Assembly (NCBI GenBank): GCA_004558185.1
Contig: SFDP01000014.1
Location: 1 to 64,000, forward strand
Origin: Lachnospiraceae bacterium
Lineage (GTDB): Bacteria; Bacillota; Clostridia; Lachnospirales; Lachnospiraceae
Direction: 5' to 3'
Length of the DNA stretch: 64,000 nt
Every line of letters starts with the position of its first letter. Within the stretch, counting starts at the first letter, position 1. The notes under the pieces were generated by a model. The model saw nothing but the letters and a program-made list of their open reading frames with translations. It did not search any database and had not been told where the DNA came from. Position numbers and translations under genes: made by a program. Of the stretch, positions 44,079-53,343 are shown piece after piece.

Positions 44079-44107
44079 AAACTACAACTTCTGCCCGTAT
44101 TTGTCAA
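44079..44107 (-). promoter_or_regulatory. Promoter of the ileS T-box leader
   Basis: TTGACA at 44102-44107, a 17-base spacer and TAGTTT at 44079-44084, read on the minus strand. Confidence 0.6.
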
Positions 44108-44214
44108 GTATTGCCGGCTCGTTAGTCGTGTTCATTTTCACCCCACCCCTGTTCAATACCTCCTTTCTCTGATATAATGATTCAAAAGACAGCCCCCTAT
44201 ATTCCACAATATCA

Positions 44215-44319
44215 GAATTATTCAGAGCCATGCAAATTTTCAATGAAATAAACATCCTGCTTGCAGGAATGGACATATTATTTAAAATTTATATGCGAAT
44301 GGGATTCTGAATAGTTACC
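44215..44319 (+). repeat. Family 2 palindromic repeat, full copy
   Basis: 105 bp element. The left end GAATTATTCAGAGCC and the right end GGATTCTGAATAGTTACC are inverted copies. The flanks AATATCA (44208-44214) and AATATCA (44320-44326) form a 7-bp direct repeat. An inner CCTGCTTGCAGG hairpin is present. This and the T-box explain the gap between ileS and pncB. Confidence 0.75.
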
Positions 44320-44417
44320 AATATCAATTTATTGGGCTGCCATAAGAACAGGGGATAAATCATTTATGATTATGCTCCCCACCTCTTACTATCACATTTT
44401 GCAAAAGGAGATCAACC

Positions 44418-45872
44418 ATGGCAGGGCAGAATCTTACGCTTTTAACTGATTTATATGAACTAACCATGATGCAGGGCTATTTTAAAAACAAAGCGCAAAA
44501 CGAAACCGTAATCTTTGATGCCTTTTACCGAAGCAATCCTCAGGGAGGCGGCTATGCCATTTCGGCCGGGCTGGAACAGGTCATTGAATATATTAATAAT
44601 CTGCATTTTTCCAGAGAAGACATCTCTTATCTTTCCGGTCTCAGGCTTTTTGAGAAGGACTTTCTGGAATATCTGGAATCCTTCCACTTTTCCGGAGATA
44701 TTTATGCCATTCCTGAAGGTAATCTTATGTTTCCCAGAGAACCAATGGTGAAAGTCATTGCTCCCATTATGGAGGCACAGCTTATTGAAACGGCTATCCT
44801 GAATATCATCAATCACCAAAGTCTGATTGCCACTAAGGCTTCCCGTGTCTGCTATGCAGCCAAGGGTGATGGAATTATGGAATTTGGCCTAAGACGGGCT
44901 CAGGGTCCTGATGCCGGTCTTTACGGGGCAAGAGCCGCCATGATTGGAGGCTGTGTAGGAACCAGCAACGTATTGGCCGGACAGCTTTTTGATGTCCCGG
45001 TAAAAGGAACCCATGCCCATAGTTGGATTATGAGCTTTCCTGATGAGTATACCGCTTTTAAAACCTATGCCCGGATGTATCCTTCTGCCTGTATTTTACT
45101 GGTGGATACCTATGATACCTTAAAATCCGGTGTGCCTAATGCCATAAAGGTATTTCAGGAGATGCAGGAGGAAGGAATTCCTCTTACCTTTTATGGAATC
45201 CGCCTTGACAGCGGCGACCTCGCCTATTTATCCAAGAAAGCCAGAAAAATGCTGGATGAAGCCGGCTTCACCGATGCCATTATCTCCGCTTCCAACGATT
45301 TGGATGAATTCCTCATTGACAGCCTGAAGGCACAGGGAGCTGCCATTACCTCCTGGGGAGTAGGCACCCATCTGATTACCTCCAAGGATTGCCCTTCCTT
45401 TGGCGGTGTATATAAGCTCGCTGCCATTATGGATATCAACGGAAATTTTATTCCAAAAATAAAGCTATCCGAAAACTCCGAAAAGATTACCAATCCGGGC
45501 AATAAGACAATCTATCGTATCTATGAGAAAAATACCGGTAAGGTTAAGGCCGACTTAATCTGTCTGGTGGGTGAGACCTTCGATGAGAATCAGCCTCTGC
45601 TCCTTTTCGATCCTCTGGAGCCATGGAAAAAGACGAAGCTGGCTGCCGGCAGCTTTTACCTGAAAGAGCTGTTGGTTCCCGTATTTTTAAAAGGAAAATG
45701 CGTTTATCATTCTCCTTCCGTCATGGAAATCCGACAGATATGTCAGAATGAATTGAATACCCTTTGGGACGAGACCAGACGTCTGGTTAATCCTCATAAA
45801 GTATATGTAGATTTATCTGCCAAATTATACGATATGAAAATCACCCTTCTGGATCAGATGGGCGAACGATAA
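44418..45872 (+). CDS. pncB: Nicotinate phosphoribosyltransferase
   Basis: Makes nicotinate mononucleotide from nicotinate and PRPP in NAD salvage. The 484-residue protein has the N-terminal LLTDLYELTMMQGYF motif, the central FGLRRAQGPDAGLYGARAA segment with the phosphate-site histidine region GTHAHSWIMSF, and the RLDSGDLAYLSKKARKML block. All are typical of the clostridial PncB subgroup. AAAAGGAG precedes the ATG. It is monocistronic, with a terminator shared with the convergent regulator gene. Confidence 0.95.
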   Translation: MAGQNLTLLTDLYELTMMQGYFKNKAQNETVIFDAFYRSNPQGGGYAISAGLEQVIEYINNLHFSREDISYLSGLRLFEKDFLEYLESFHFSGDIYAIPEGNLMFPREPMVKVIAPIMEAQLIETAILNIINHQSLIATKASRVCYAAKGDGIMEFGLRRAQGPDAGLYGARAAMIGGCVGTSNVLAGQLFDVPVKGTHAHSWIMSFPDEYTAFKTYARMYPSACILLVDTYDTLKSGVPNAIKVFQEMQEEGIPLTFYGIRLDSGDLAYLSKKARKMLDEAGFTDAIISASNDLDEFLIDSLKAQGAAITSWGVGTHLITSKDCPSFGGVYKLAAIMDINGNFIPKIKLSENSEKITNPGNKTIYRIYEKNTGKVKADLICLVGETFDENQPLLLFDPLEPWKKTKLAAGSFYLKELLVPVFLKGKCVYHSPSVMEIRQICQNELNTLWDETRRLVNPHKVYVDLSAKLYDMKITLLDQMGER

Positions 45873-45876
45873 ACTA

Positions 45877-45920
45877 AAGGCTATTGCAAACGCTTTCCTT
45901 TTCGCTTTTGCAATAGCCTT
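45877..45920. terminator. Terminator between pncB and the XRE gene
   Basis: AAGGCTATTGCAAA pairs perfectly with TTTGCAATAGCCTT. The following GATTATT tract is only moderately T-rich. Confidence 0.7.
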
Positions 45921-45922
45921 GA

Positions 45923-46537
45923 TTATTCCTCATGATTTTTCTTTCTTAAATTTGACCACATCCAGATAATTACCTGTATAGGGATACCCAGAAAAAGAAT
46001 TGGCCAGATCTGATATCCCAGCAGGTAGAAGGTCAGATACAGGGCTGCCAGCAGAGACCAAACCAGCAAAGATACTATACTGAAATTAAGACGGGGATTG
46101 AACCATACTGAATTAAAAACCAGCCAGACTACCATGGCTGTCGGCACTCCATAGGCATAGCACAGCCAGGGATAGGCAGTACCCGGAAAAACCATGGCCA
46201 GAATAAAGTAAAGTAAAGTAGCAAAAATAGCCACCAGCAAAATACTGGTGGCAGTAATGATATAATAGCCCCTCTTCTTTTTCCTGTCTGCCTGGGCTTT
46301 GGACAAAAAAGCCCTTTCCCTTCCATGCTCTGCCTCCACCAGATAATCCAGAGAGACCTCAAACAAATCCGCAATTTCCTTTAGTACCAAAATATCCGGA
46401 AGGGATTCTCCTCTTTCCCATTTGGATACGGATTTATCGGAATAATTGAGCTTCTCTGCCAGCTCTGCCTGGGTCATACCCCTGGCCTGACGCAATGCCT
46501 GTATATTTTTTGCAATAATAATTTTTAATTCCTGCAT
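45923..46537 (-). CDS. XRE-family regulator with membrane domain
   Basis: Membrane-bound transcription regulator, signal unknown. An N-terminal Cro/C1 helix-turn-helix spans residues 6-63 (MTQAELAEKLNYSDKSVSKWERGE). A basic linker (RKKKRG) follows, then four hydrophobic segments between about residues 88 and 195. This HTH plus DUF-type membrane half is common in Clostridia. AATGGAG precedes the ATG. It is divergent from the hemolysin III gene and may regulate it, but no operator was identified. Confidence 0.85.
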   Translation of the reverse strand: MQELKIIIAKNIQALRQARGMTQAELAEKLNYSDKSVSKWERGESLPDILVLKEIADLFEVSLDYLVEAEHGRERAFLSKAQADRKKKRGYYIITATSILLVAIFATLLYFILAMVFPGTAYPWLCYAYGVPTAMVVWLVFNSVWFNPRLNFSIVSLLVWSLLAALYLTFYLLGYQIWPILFLGIPIQVIIWMWSNLRKKNHEE

Positions 46538-46836
46538 AGCTTCTCCATTGCATTATTTATTTGTAACGAATGAATTCTGACCTTTTTATCCTTGTGTCAT
46601 TATAGCATTTCTTCTTTTTTCTGTCATATAAATTTTCTGTGAAAATCCTGGACTTACGCCCTTCTCTACTGCCAGGAGAGTGGTAGAATGCTTAAGTAGG
46701 TAGTAGTTTCAGCTCCCCTTACCTATACTTTTCCTGTACAGCAAATGAACTCCCAAAGAGGTGTGATGAACACTCTTTTAGGTAGAAGCATTCATGATTG
46801 TTGTAGACAGATATACATTTAGGAAGGTGTGACAAA
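46538..46836. other. 300-base divergent intergenic region
   Basis: Lies between the XRE gene and the hemolysin III gene. It holds one small hairpin (AAAGAGGTG with CACTCTTT, 46755-46779) before an AGGAAGGTG ribosome site. No riboswitch family is recognised. Confidence 0.5.
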
Positions 46837-47517
46837 ATGATGACAAGAACAAAATTATGCGATCGGGCGCTTCCCGATTATACGAAGGGAGAGGAACTGC
46901 TCAATACCTGGTCTCATATTGCCGGTGCTGCCTTTGGTGTAGCTGCCCTCATCATATGTCTGGCTGTTTCTATTGCCAGAGGGGATGGCTGGGCCATTGT
47001 CAGCAGTGCTATTTATGGAGTATCTCTGATTCTTCTTTATACCATGTCCAGCGTTTACCATGGTCTGCCCTGTGGTATGGCTAAAAAAGTCATGCAGGTA
47101 ATTGACCACTGTACGATCTACTTTTTAATCGGAGGAAGCTATACCCCCGTTATGTTATGTGCAGTTCGTTTTGTTTCTCCCGGCTGGGCCTGGAGCATCC
47201 TGGGACTGGTATGGGGCTGTGCGATTATTGCCATTATTCTAACCGCTATTGATTTAAAAAAATATGAAAAGTTTTCCATGGCCTGCTATATTGGCATGGG
47301 CTGGTGTGTAGTTCTGGCCATTAAACCGGCTATGGCCGCAGTTCCTGCTCCCGGTCTGCTTCTCCTGCTGGCCGGCGGTATTTCCTATACTTTAGGCGCC
47401 GTTCTTTATGGTCTGGGAAAAAAGCATCGCTATATGCATTCTTGCTTCCATCTTTTTGTTTTAGCCGGCAGTATTCTCCATTTTATTGCCATCCTTCAGT
47501 TCGTTCTCCTTCAGTAA
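46837..47517 (+). CDS. Hemolysin III/PAQR-family membrane protein
   Basis: Seven-helix membrane protein of the HlyIII (YqfA-like) family, related to eukaryotic adiponectin receptors. The family signatures are present: the N-terminal GEELLNTWSHIAGAAFGV, the central SSVYHGLP with a conserved Ser/His, DHCTIYFLIGGSYTPVMLC and the C-terminal HLFVLAGSILHF. The conserved Ser, Asp and His residues would form a zinc site and a hydrolase-like centre inside the membrane. The true function is uncertain; haemolysis should not be assumed. AGGAAGG precedes the ATG. Confidence 0.9.
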   Translation: MMTRTKLCDRALPDYTKGEELLNTWSHIAGAAFGVAALIICLAVSIARGDGWAIVSSAIYGVSLILLYTMSSVYHGLPCGMAKKVMQVIDHCTIYFLIGGSYTPVMLCAVRFVSPGWAWSILGLVWGCAIIAIILTAIDLKKYEKFSMACYIGMGWCVVLAIKPAMAAVPAPGLLLLLAGGISYTLGAVLYGLGKKHRYMHSCFHLFVLAGSILHFIAILQFVLLQ

Positions 47518-47544
47518 ATAAAAACACTTGTGCCAAAGATGTTA

Positions 47545-47580
47545 AAAAGCAGCAGAAAACCGAATTTTTCCGCTGCTTTT
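47545..47580. terminator. Terminator between hemolysin III gene and spoVT
   Basis: AAAAGCAGC pairs with GCTGCTTTT around a loop with a further GAAAA/TTTTC pairing. T-rich tracts lie on both strands. Confidence 0.75.
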
Positions 47581-47596
47581 CTACTATTATTTTTGG

Positions 47597-48142
47597 TCAC
47601 TGCTCCATCTGTTTCCCCAAAAAGCCGGCGGCGGCCTGAATCAGCTTCAAATCTCCCTCATTCATCTTCTTTTTAGGCTCCTGCTCCAATAAGATAACCG
47701 CTCCAATCATATCTCCCTCACTTAAAATTGGACAGATTGCTTCATAAATATATTCCTCCGGCATATTTTCCATAACAGGAATAAAATTGCGTTCCCCCCG
47801 AACAGCCAGAAAGCATTCTCTTTTTTCCAGTCTTTCCTCCAGCTCCCGGCTGATTGCTTTACCCAGAATACCTTTTCCACCTCCGGACACTGCAATAAAC
47901 TGATCCCTGTCCGCAACCAGTGTGGTTCTTCCCGATGCCTGACTCATACTTTCTGCATATTGCCTTGCAAATTCGCTCATTTCACTGATGGGAGAATACT
48001 TTTTCAGAATAATTTCCCCCTCTTTTCCCGTATATATCTCCAGTGGTTCCGACTCCCGAATACGCATGGTTCTTCGGATTTCCTTAGGGATAACCACTCT
48101 GCCCAAATCATCTATTCTTCTTACTATGCCTGTTGCTTTCAT
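47597..48142 (-). CDS. spoVT: Stage V sporulation protein T
   Basis: Forespore transcription factor that adjusts the sigma-G regulon. The 181-residue protein has an N-terminal AbrB swapped-hairpin DNA-binding domain (MKATGIVRRIDDLGRVVIPK, residues 1-50). A C-terminal GAF-like domain (about 55-178) follows. This two-domain build and length are those of SpoVT rather than AbrB. TAGGAGG precedes the ATG at 48142, and the longer frame to 48223 is rejected. A sigma-G-like promoter lies upstream. Confidence 0.95.
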   Translation of the reverse strand: MKATGIVRRIDDLGRVVIPKEIRRTMRIRESEPLEIYTGKEGEIILKKYSPISEMSEFARQYAESMSQASGRTTLVADRDQFIAVSGGGKGILGKAISRELEERLEKRECFLAVRGERNFIPVMENMPEEYIYEAICPILSEGDMIGAVILLEQEPKKKMNEGDLKLIQAAAGFLGKQMEQ

Positions 48143-48192
48143 AAAATTCCTCCTATAGTTTTCCTTATTTACCATATCATGTGATGTAAGGT

Positions 48193-48221
48193 TAGTATGT
48201 GGAAAAGCAGATGGAATATGC
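48193..48221 (-). promoter_or_regulatory. Sigma-G-like promoter of spoVT
   Basis: GCATA at 48217-48221, a 17-base spacer and CATACTA at 48193-48199 fit the forespore sigma-G pattern. spoVT is sigma-G dependent in Bacillus subtilis. Confidence 0.55.
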
Positions 48222-48283
48222 ACAAAACCAGGGACAGAATTGTGAGAGCTGCAGTTTGCACATGAAACTCAGTAAAAATCATC

Positions 48284-48436
48284 GTAACGATTCAGCGCCC
48301 CATTTGCAAAATCGCTGTTACACAGCTTTCCTTCTGCTCATATGGTTACTTCATCATATAACTGTTCAATGCTATATCCATTCATGAAGGCATGACGTTC
48401 ATTTCACTGACCATTTGTATGGCTCTGAATAGTTAC
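48284..48436 (+). repeat. Family 2 palindromic repeat, longest copy
   Basis: 153 bp. It begins GTAACGATTCAGCGCC and ends GGCTCTGAATAGTTAC, inverted with two mismatches. It shares the CAAAATCGCTGTTACACAGC block with the partial copy near 33017 and its right half with the copy at 44215. It fills the middle of the 500-base gap between spoVT and etfB. Confidence 0.75.
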
Positions 48437-48544
48437 AAATCGCCCTTTTATTATCCGCTTAAACACTATTGCCATACCATGCTTAAAATCCATATTGAAT
48501 TTTAGCATTAATTACTATTTTTATTATTGTTTTATCTTTTTCAC

Positions 48545-48573
48545 CTTGCCTTTTTTACAAAAAAATGGTAGAA
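48545..48573 (+). promoter_or_regulatory. Promoter of the etfBA-acyl-CoA dehydrogenase operon
   Basis: TTGCCT at 48545-48550, a 17-base spacer and TAGAAT at 48568-48573. It lies about 70 bases before etfB. Confidence 0.6.
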
Positions 48574-48645
48574 TTGGTCGTAGACGCAAATGCAAATTAT
48601 TAGCGAGATATTAGCAAAAAATTATGTTAGAGGAGGAAAACAAGT

Positions 48646-49449
48646 ATGAATATTCTCGTCTGTGTCAAGCAAGTACCGGATACTACCGAAATCAAAATCG
48701 ATCCGGTAAAGAACACCCTTATCCGTGACGGTGTGCCCAGTATCGTTAATCCTTATGACGGCTATGCTCTTGAAGCTGCAGCCCGTATTAAGGACAAGGA
48801 TCCGGACACTAAGATCGTAGTTCTTTCCATGGGTCCTGCTCAGGCAGTAAACGCTCTTAAAGAGTGCCTTGCTATTGCTGCTGATAAGGCTTATCTGGTA
48901 TCTGGCCGTCCTTTCGGCGGTTCTGACACCCTCGCTACCAGCTACATCATCAGCCAGGCCATTGCCAAGGTTGAGGAGGCAGAAGGCAAGTTTGATGCTA
49001 TCTTCTGCGGTAAACAGGCTATTGACGGTGATACCGCTCAGGTGGGTCCTGAAATCGCTGAACATCTTGGTCTGCCTCAGGTTACCAATGGTGTGGAGAC
49101 CGAAGCTGATGGTGACGGTCTAAAGGTTAAGAAGATGACTGATGACGGCTTCGAAGTAATCGGAATTAAATTACCCTGTCTGATTACCTTTACCCAGCCT
49201 GGCTATGAACCCCGCTATCCCAGCATCAAGCGTAAATTAGCTGCTAATCGTGCTGAGATTCCTGTATTCAGTGAAGCTGAGCTTCCTTCTATCGACCTTT
49301 CTCGTGCAGGCCTTAATGGTTCTCCTACTAAGGTATTTAAGAGCTTCGTGCCTCCGAAAAAGAGCGGTGGTGTGAAAATTGAAGAAGCAACTGCTGAAGA
49401 CTCTGCAAAGAAGCTGTTTTCCATGCTTAGCGATGCAGGTGTTATGTAA
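48646..49449 (+). CDS. etfB: Electron transfer flavoprotein subunit beta
   Basis: AMP- or FAD-binding small subunit of ETF, in the cytosol. The 267-residue protein begins NILVCVKQVPDTTEIKI and has the segment GKQAIDGDTAQVGPEIAEHL. From memory, DGDTAQVGP is typical of electron-bifurcating ETFs, whereas plain mitochondrial-type ETFs differ there. That would mean a second flavin rather than AMP and NADH as donor; this is inference. AGAGGAGG precedes the ATG. It is first in the etfB-etfA-acyl-CoA dehydrogenase operon. Confidence 0.95.
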   Translation: MNILVCVKQVPDTTEIKIDPVKNTLIRDGVPSIVNPYDGYALEAAARIKDKDPDTKIVVLSMGPAQAVNALKECLAIAADKAYLVSGRPFGGSDTLATSYIISQAIAKVEEAEGKFDAIFCGKQAIDGDTAQVGPEIAEHLGLPQVTNGVETEADGDGLKVKKMTDDGFEVIGIKLPCLITFTQPGYEPRYPSIKRKLAANRAEIPVFSEAELPSIDLSRAGLNGSPTKVFKSFVPPKKSGGVKIEEATAEDSAKKLFSMLSDAGVM

Positions 49450-49467
49450 GGAAAGGGAGGATTAATA

Positions 49468-50469
49468 ATGGAAGCAAAGACTAAAGACCTTTGGGTATTT
49501 ATTGAGACCAATGAAGACGGCACCGCAAAAAATGTCGGTCTGGAGCTGCTTAATCCCGGTAAGACCTTAGCCGGAAAGCAGGGCGGCAATTTGGTAGCCG
49601 TAGTGATCGGCAATAACGTGACTCCTGCCATTGAAGCTGCATCCGAGCACGGTGCTGATAAAGTAATTGTAGTAGAAGGCGAAGAATATGCTAAATATAC
49701 TACCGATGCTTACTCCAACGCCTTAGTTGCACTGGTTGAAAAACATGGTCCTAAGAGCATGATGATTGGTTCTACCAACAACGGTCGTGATTTAGGTCCT
49801 CGTGTAAGCTGTCGGTTAAATACCGGTTTGACTGCAGACTGTACATCTTTGGATTACAGCGAAGAAAAGGATATCATCCTTTGGACCCGTCCTGCATTTG
49901 GCGGTAATTTGATGGCTACGATCATCTGTCCTGACCATCGTCCTGAAATCGGAACTATCCGTCCCGGTGTATTTAAGAAGAATCCTGTTGGCGGCAATGC
50001 AGAGGTTATCCGCGAGGATATTCATGTTTCTGCTGATCAGATTCGCACCCAGGTTCTAGAAGTCATCCAGGAATTAGGGGCTGAGAAGGTTGACCTTGAG
50101 GGTGCAGAGATTATCGTTTCCGGTGGCCGTGGTGTAGGAAGCGCAGAAGGCTTTGAGACTATTCGTGCTTTAGCAAAGGAATTAGGCGCTACTGTTGGTG
50201 CTTCCCGTGCAGCAGTCGATGCAGGTTGGATTCCTCATGCACATCAGGTTGGACAGACTGGTAAAACCGTTGCACCCAAACTGTACATAGCTTGTGGTAT
50301 TTCCGGCGCTATCCAACATCTTGCAGGTATCAGCGGCTCTGATGTTATCGTTGCGGTTAACAAAGACCCTGAAGCTCCTATTTTTGATGTGGCTGATTAT
50401 GGTGTTGTAGGCAATCTGTTTGATGTACTTCCTGTATTATTGGCAGAAATTAAAAAAGCCCGCAGCTAA
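49468..50469 (+). CDS. etfA: Electron transfer flavoprotein subunit alpha
   Basis: FAD-binding large subunit of ETF. The 333 residues hold the N-terminal ETF fold and the C-terminal FAD domain with [14 protein letters not shown] and [44 protein letters not shown]-type signatures (about residues 215-290). No extra ferredoxin domain is fused at the N-terminus, unlike some clostridial EtfA proteins. It lies 18 bases after etfB. GGAAAGGGAGG precedes the ATG. A stem-loop follows before the acyl-CoA dehydrogenase gene. Confidence 0.95.
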   Translation: MEAKTKDLWVFIETNEDGTAKNVGLELLNPGKTLAGKQGGNLVAVVIGNNVTPAIEAASEHGADKVIVVEGEEYAKYTTDAYSNALVALVEKHGPKSMMIGSTNNGRDLGPRVSCRLNTGLTADCTSLDYSEEKDIILWTRPAFGGNLMATIICPDHRPEIGTIRPGVFKKNPVGGNAEVIREDIHVSADQIRTQVLEVIQELGAEKVDLEGAEIIVSGGRGVGSAEGFETIRALAKELGATVGASRAAVDAGWIPHAHQVGQTGKTVAPKLYIACGISGAIQHLAGISGSDVIVAVNKDPEAPIFDVADYGVVGNLFDVLPVLLAEIKKARS

Positions 50470-50487
50470 ACTTATTTCTTATGGTAT

Positions 50488-50519
50488 TATCTCCCGATTG
50501 TTGATATGATCGGGAGATA
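50488..50519 (+). promoter_or_regulatory. Intercistronic hairpin after etfA
   Basis: TATCTCCCGAT pairs with ATCGGGAGATA and no T-tract follows. It more likely sets mRNA ends or stability than terminates. Confidence 0.5.
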
Positions 50520-50557
50520 GCAAATAAAAATAATTTCATAAAGAAAAGGAGAAAGGT

Positions 50558-51700
50558 ATGAATTTCAAATTCAATGAAGACGAGCAATCTGTATTGGATA
50601 TGCTCAAAGACTTTGCTGTCAATGAAGTAGCTCCTAAGGCCGCAGAAGTTGATGAAAATGAACGTTTTCCTGAGGAAACCTGGCATGCGCTTGCTGACAT
50701 GGGTATGATGGGGGTTGCTTACCCGGAAGAGTATGGCGGAGCTGGTATGTCTTATCTGACCTACATTGCAGTTTGTGAAGAATTAGCTAAATACTGCGCT
50801 ACCACATCCGTTCTTGTATCTGCTCACTCCTCTCTTTGCACCTGGCCTATCAGTGAATACGGTACAGAAGAGCAGAAGCAAAAATATCTGACTAAGCTGG
50901 CAAGCGGTGAATGGTTAGGTGCTTTTGGTCTTACCGAGCCCGGTGCAGGTACTGATGCTGCCGGACAGAAGACGGTTGCAGTAGACAAAGGGGATCACTG
51001 GGTACTTAATGGTTCCAAAATCTTTATCACCAATGCGGGCTATGCTAACGTATTTGTAATCTTCGCTATGACAGATAAATCTTTAGGAACCAAAGGTATC
51101 TCTGCTTTCATCGTTGAGAGAGATTTCCCTGGCTTCAGCGTAGGTACACATGAGAAGAAAATGGGTATCCGTGGTTCTTCTACCTGTGAGTTAATTATGG
51201 AAGACTGCATTGTGCCCAAGGAGAACTTATTAGGCGAATTGAACAAAGGCTTCAAGGTTGCTATGACCACTCTTGACGGTGGCCGTATCGGTATCGGTGC
51301 TCAGGCACTTGGAATCGCCCAGGGTGCTATTAATGAATGTGTTAAGTATGTGAAAGAGCGTACACAGTTCGGCAAACGTATCAGCCAGTTCCAGAATACT
51401 CAGTTTGAATTAGCTGATATGCAGTGTAAAGTTGACGCAGCTCGTCTGTTGATTTATCGTGCTGCTCAGGCCAAGCAGGATCATGAGCCTTACAGCCATA
51501 TGGCTGCTATGGGTAAATTATTCGCTTCCGAAGTTGCAAGCGATGTTACCCGCCGTTGCCTCCAGTTAGTTGGTGGATACGGATATACACGCGAATATCC
51601 TTTTGAGCGTTTCATGCGTGATGCTAAGATTACCGAAATCTATGAAGGTACCAGTGAAGTTCAGAAGATGGTTATTTCTGGATGGATGGGTGTAAAATAA
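50558..51700 (+). CDS. Short-chain acyl-CoA dehydrogenase
   Basis: FAD enzyme that oxidises acyl-CoA or reduces enoyl-CoA, with ETF as partner. The 380-residue protein has the substrate-binding GAFGLTEPGAGTDA segment, the FAD motif FGKRISQFQNTQFELADM and the catalytic glutamate E363 in IYEGTSEVQ. Closest in pattern to butyryl-CoA dehydrogenase. The usual butyrate neighbours crt, hbd and thl are absent, so its substrate is not fixed. AAAGGAGAAAGGT precedes the ATG. It ends at a very strong terminator. Confidence 0.93.
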   Translation: MNFKFNEDEQSVLDMLKDFAVNEVAPKAAEVDENERFPEETWHALADMGMMGVAYPEEYGGAGMSYLTYIAVCEELAKYCATTSVLVSAHSSLCTWPISEYGTEEQKQKYLTKLASGEWLGAFGLTEPGAGTDAAGQKTVAVDKGDHWVLNGSKIFITNAGYANVFVIFAMTDKSLGTKGISAFIVERDFPGFSVGTHEKKMGIRGSSTCELIMEDCIVPKENLLGELNKGFKVAMTTLDGGRIGIGAQALGIAQGAINECVKYVKERTQFGKRISQFQNTQFELADMQCKVDAARLLIYRAAQAKQDHEPYSHMAAMGKLFASEVASDVTRRCLQLVGGYGYTREYPFERFMRDAKITEIYEGTSEVQKMVISGWMGVK

Positions 51701-51713
51701 TCATTTAAAATAA

Positions 51714-51757
51714 AAAAAGATTTCTTCTGCCAGTGCAGAAGAAATCTTTTTTCTTTT
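51714..51757. terminator. Strong bidirectional terminator
   Basis: AAAAGATTTCTTCTGC pairs perfectly with GCAGAAGAAATCTTTT across CAGT, with T-runs on both strands. It separates the plus-strand etf operon from the minus-strand peroxidase operon. Confidence 0.92.
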
Positions 51758-51779
51758 ATTTTCCCTATCACCATTCAAT

Positions 51780-52076
51780 CTAAAAAGGATAATCCTTCCG
51801 TTTTTCATTACGGGGAAACCACCCCTTTTTGACCCGATCCTCCTGCTCTTTCAGTTCACCAATACTCCATAAGCATGAGCAGCCTAATACGCCTAACAGT
51901 GATGCTCCCAAAGCATTTTCTACCAGTAGAGAAATTCCCAGAAAAACCAGGCCTAACACCAGAAAAATAGGCCAAATTCTTTTTGAAAAATAATACTCAC
52001 CTTTAATTACGATTGGATGAAAAATTCCAATAATCAAAAAGCTGGCTACTCCGATTAAAATACCATTCCAATTCAT
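51780..52076 (-). CDS. DUF4491 family membrane protein
   Basis: A 98-residue protein with three hydrophobic segments and a charged C-terminal tail. The start (NWNGILIGVASFLIIGIFHP) and IVIKGEYYFSKRIWPIFL fit DUF4491, a small membrane family of unknown function. GGGAGGAG precedes the ATG. It is the last gene before the terminator, 211 bases after hepS-type polyprenyl synthase. That gap carries only a one-ended family 2 repeat, so cotranscription is uncertain. Confidence 0.8.
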   Translation of the reverse strand: MNWNGILIGVASFLIIGIFHPIVIKGEYYFSKRIWPIFLVLGLVFLGISLLVENALGASLLGVLGCSCLWSIGELKEQEDRVKKGWFPRNEKRKDYPF

Positions 52077-52220
52077 CGCTCTCCTCCCGGAACCATAAAA
52101 CTTATCTAACTATTCACTCCCCTTATCACTATGAAAACGAATCCAGGGAAGATTTTCATCTTTTTTATATTTTATGCCTGCTCCCACTACTCTTCTCAGA
52201 GTAAGCGCAGTATATACAGA

Positions 52221-52236
52221 CCTCCTGAATAGTTAC
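52221..52236 (-). repeat. Solo end of a family 2 repeat
   Basis: CCTGAATAGTTAC matches the family 2 terminus. The rest of the element is not recognisable. Confidence 0.45.
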
Positions 52237-52286
52237 AAACTTCCTTCATTTAAATACAATCAATGATTTTTCTCTCCCTCCGGATT

Positions 52287-53288
52287 TTATCTTCCGATTC
52301 TCAGCTTGGGAAGCTCCAGTAAGGATACCAGGTAACGAATAACATCTACCGTCTTAGAGGGAGGGAGCTCTGACAGCTTTTGCCCTATAGCAGCCCGATG
52401 CTGCTCGGCCATAGAAACTGCATAGTCGAATCCCCCTGCTGAGAGAATAAGGCGATCCAGCTCTGTATAATCTGCTGGTGACAGTCTTCCCTGTTTTGCC
52501 AGCTTCACAAGCTCCTCAAGTCCGCCTCTACAGGCAGGATCCAAAAAAGTATGAAGAACAGGAAGGGTAAAAATTCCTTCCTGGAAATCCATTCTCGCCG
52601 GTTTTCCATCTTCTAAGTTATTGGCAGAAAAGTCCAGTAAATCATCTCTGATTTGAAATAAATAACCTAAATGTAAGCCTATGTCTCCCAGACACTGAAT
52701 CGTTTCCTCGTCGCATCCACTCTCTATTCCACCAATTTTGCACACATTCACAAACATCGACGCCGTCTTACCGTATATGTTATCATAATATTCCTTATCC
52801 GTAATATCTGTACGGTATCTACAGGCAGCCTGACCAATCTCACCTTGACACATATCTTTTATTGTTTTCGCAATTAAGAGACCAGATTGCTGCAGGTTGT
52901 CCTGCAGGAGTATGGTCAACACCTGTCCCAGAATCAAATCTCCTGCATACACAGCCATATCTTTACCAAAGCGGGCCTGTATGGTAGGATTTCCACGACG
53001 CAGTATTGAATCGTCTATAATATCGTCATGGATCAACGAAGCCATATGTACTAATTCCACCAGTGCTCCCAGACGATAAAGTCGTTTTTTACATTCCGGA
53101 TAATCGGGTCCAAGACGCCCCATTAAAAGCAACAGGCTGGGCCGATATCCCTTCCCACGCCCTGCCAGCACAGCCTGGATAATAGAACCGACCTCTCCTC
53201 TATTCCACTCCTTTGGAAGCAGTACCTCCATCTCCTGGGAAACCTGTTTCAACTCATCCGTTAAGCCCGGCAGCGCATTTGAAAACAT
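52287..53288 (-). CDS. Polyprenyl diphosphate synthase (heptaprenyl type)
   Basis: Chain-elongating trans-isoprenyl synthase of 333 residues. It has the first aspartate-rich motif DDIIDD in LIHDDIIDDSILRRGNPT and the second, DDLLD, in LFQIRDDLLDF. It fits long-chain synthases that make the tail of menaquinone; exact chain length cannot be read. AGGAG precedes the ATG. It lies after fixX in the peroxidase group, which points to quinone supply for that electron pathway. Both subunits of a two-component HepST are not seen, so it is probably a single-subunit enzyme. Confidence 0.88.
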   Translation of the reverse strand: MFSNALPGLTDELKQVSQEMEVLLPKEWNRGEVGSIIQAVLAGRGKGYRPSLLLLMGRLGPDYPECKKRLYRLGALVELVHMASLIHDDIIDDSILRRGNPTIQARFGKDMAVYAGDLILGQVLTILLQDNLQQSGLLIAKTIKDMCQGEIGQAACRYRTDITDKEYYDNIYGKTASMFVNVCKIGGIESGCDEETIQCLGDIGLHLGYLFQIRDDLLDFSANNLEDGKPARMDFQEGIFTLPVLHTFLDPACRGGLEELVKLAKQGRLSPADYTELDRLILSAGGFDYAVSMAEQHRAAIGQKLSELPPSKTVDVIRYLVSLLELPKLRIGR

Positions 53289-53343
53289 AAAATTATCTCC
53301 TGATGTTCATCGGTAAAATTCATCTAAAAAATTCATCAGTATG

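Noticed and set aside
44082-44276. 64-codon minus-strand frame before the T-box
   Set aside because: Covers the T-box promoter and a family 2 repeat; not coding.
46538-46836. Possible manganese (yybP-ykoY) riboswitch before the hemolysin III gene
   Set aside because: The conserved loop sequences were not found; only a small hairpin is visible.
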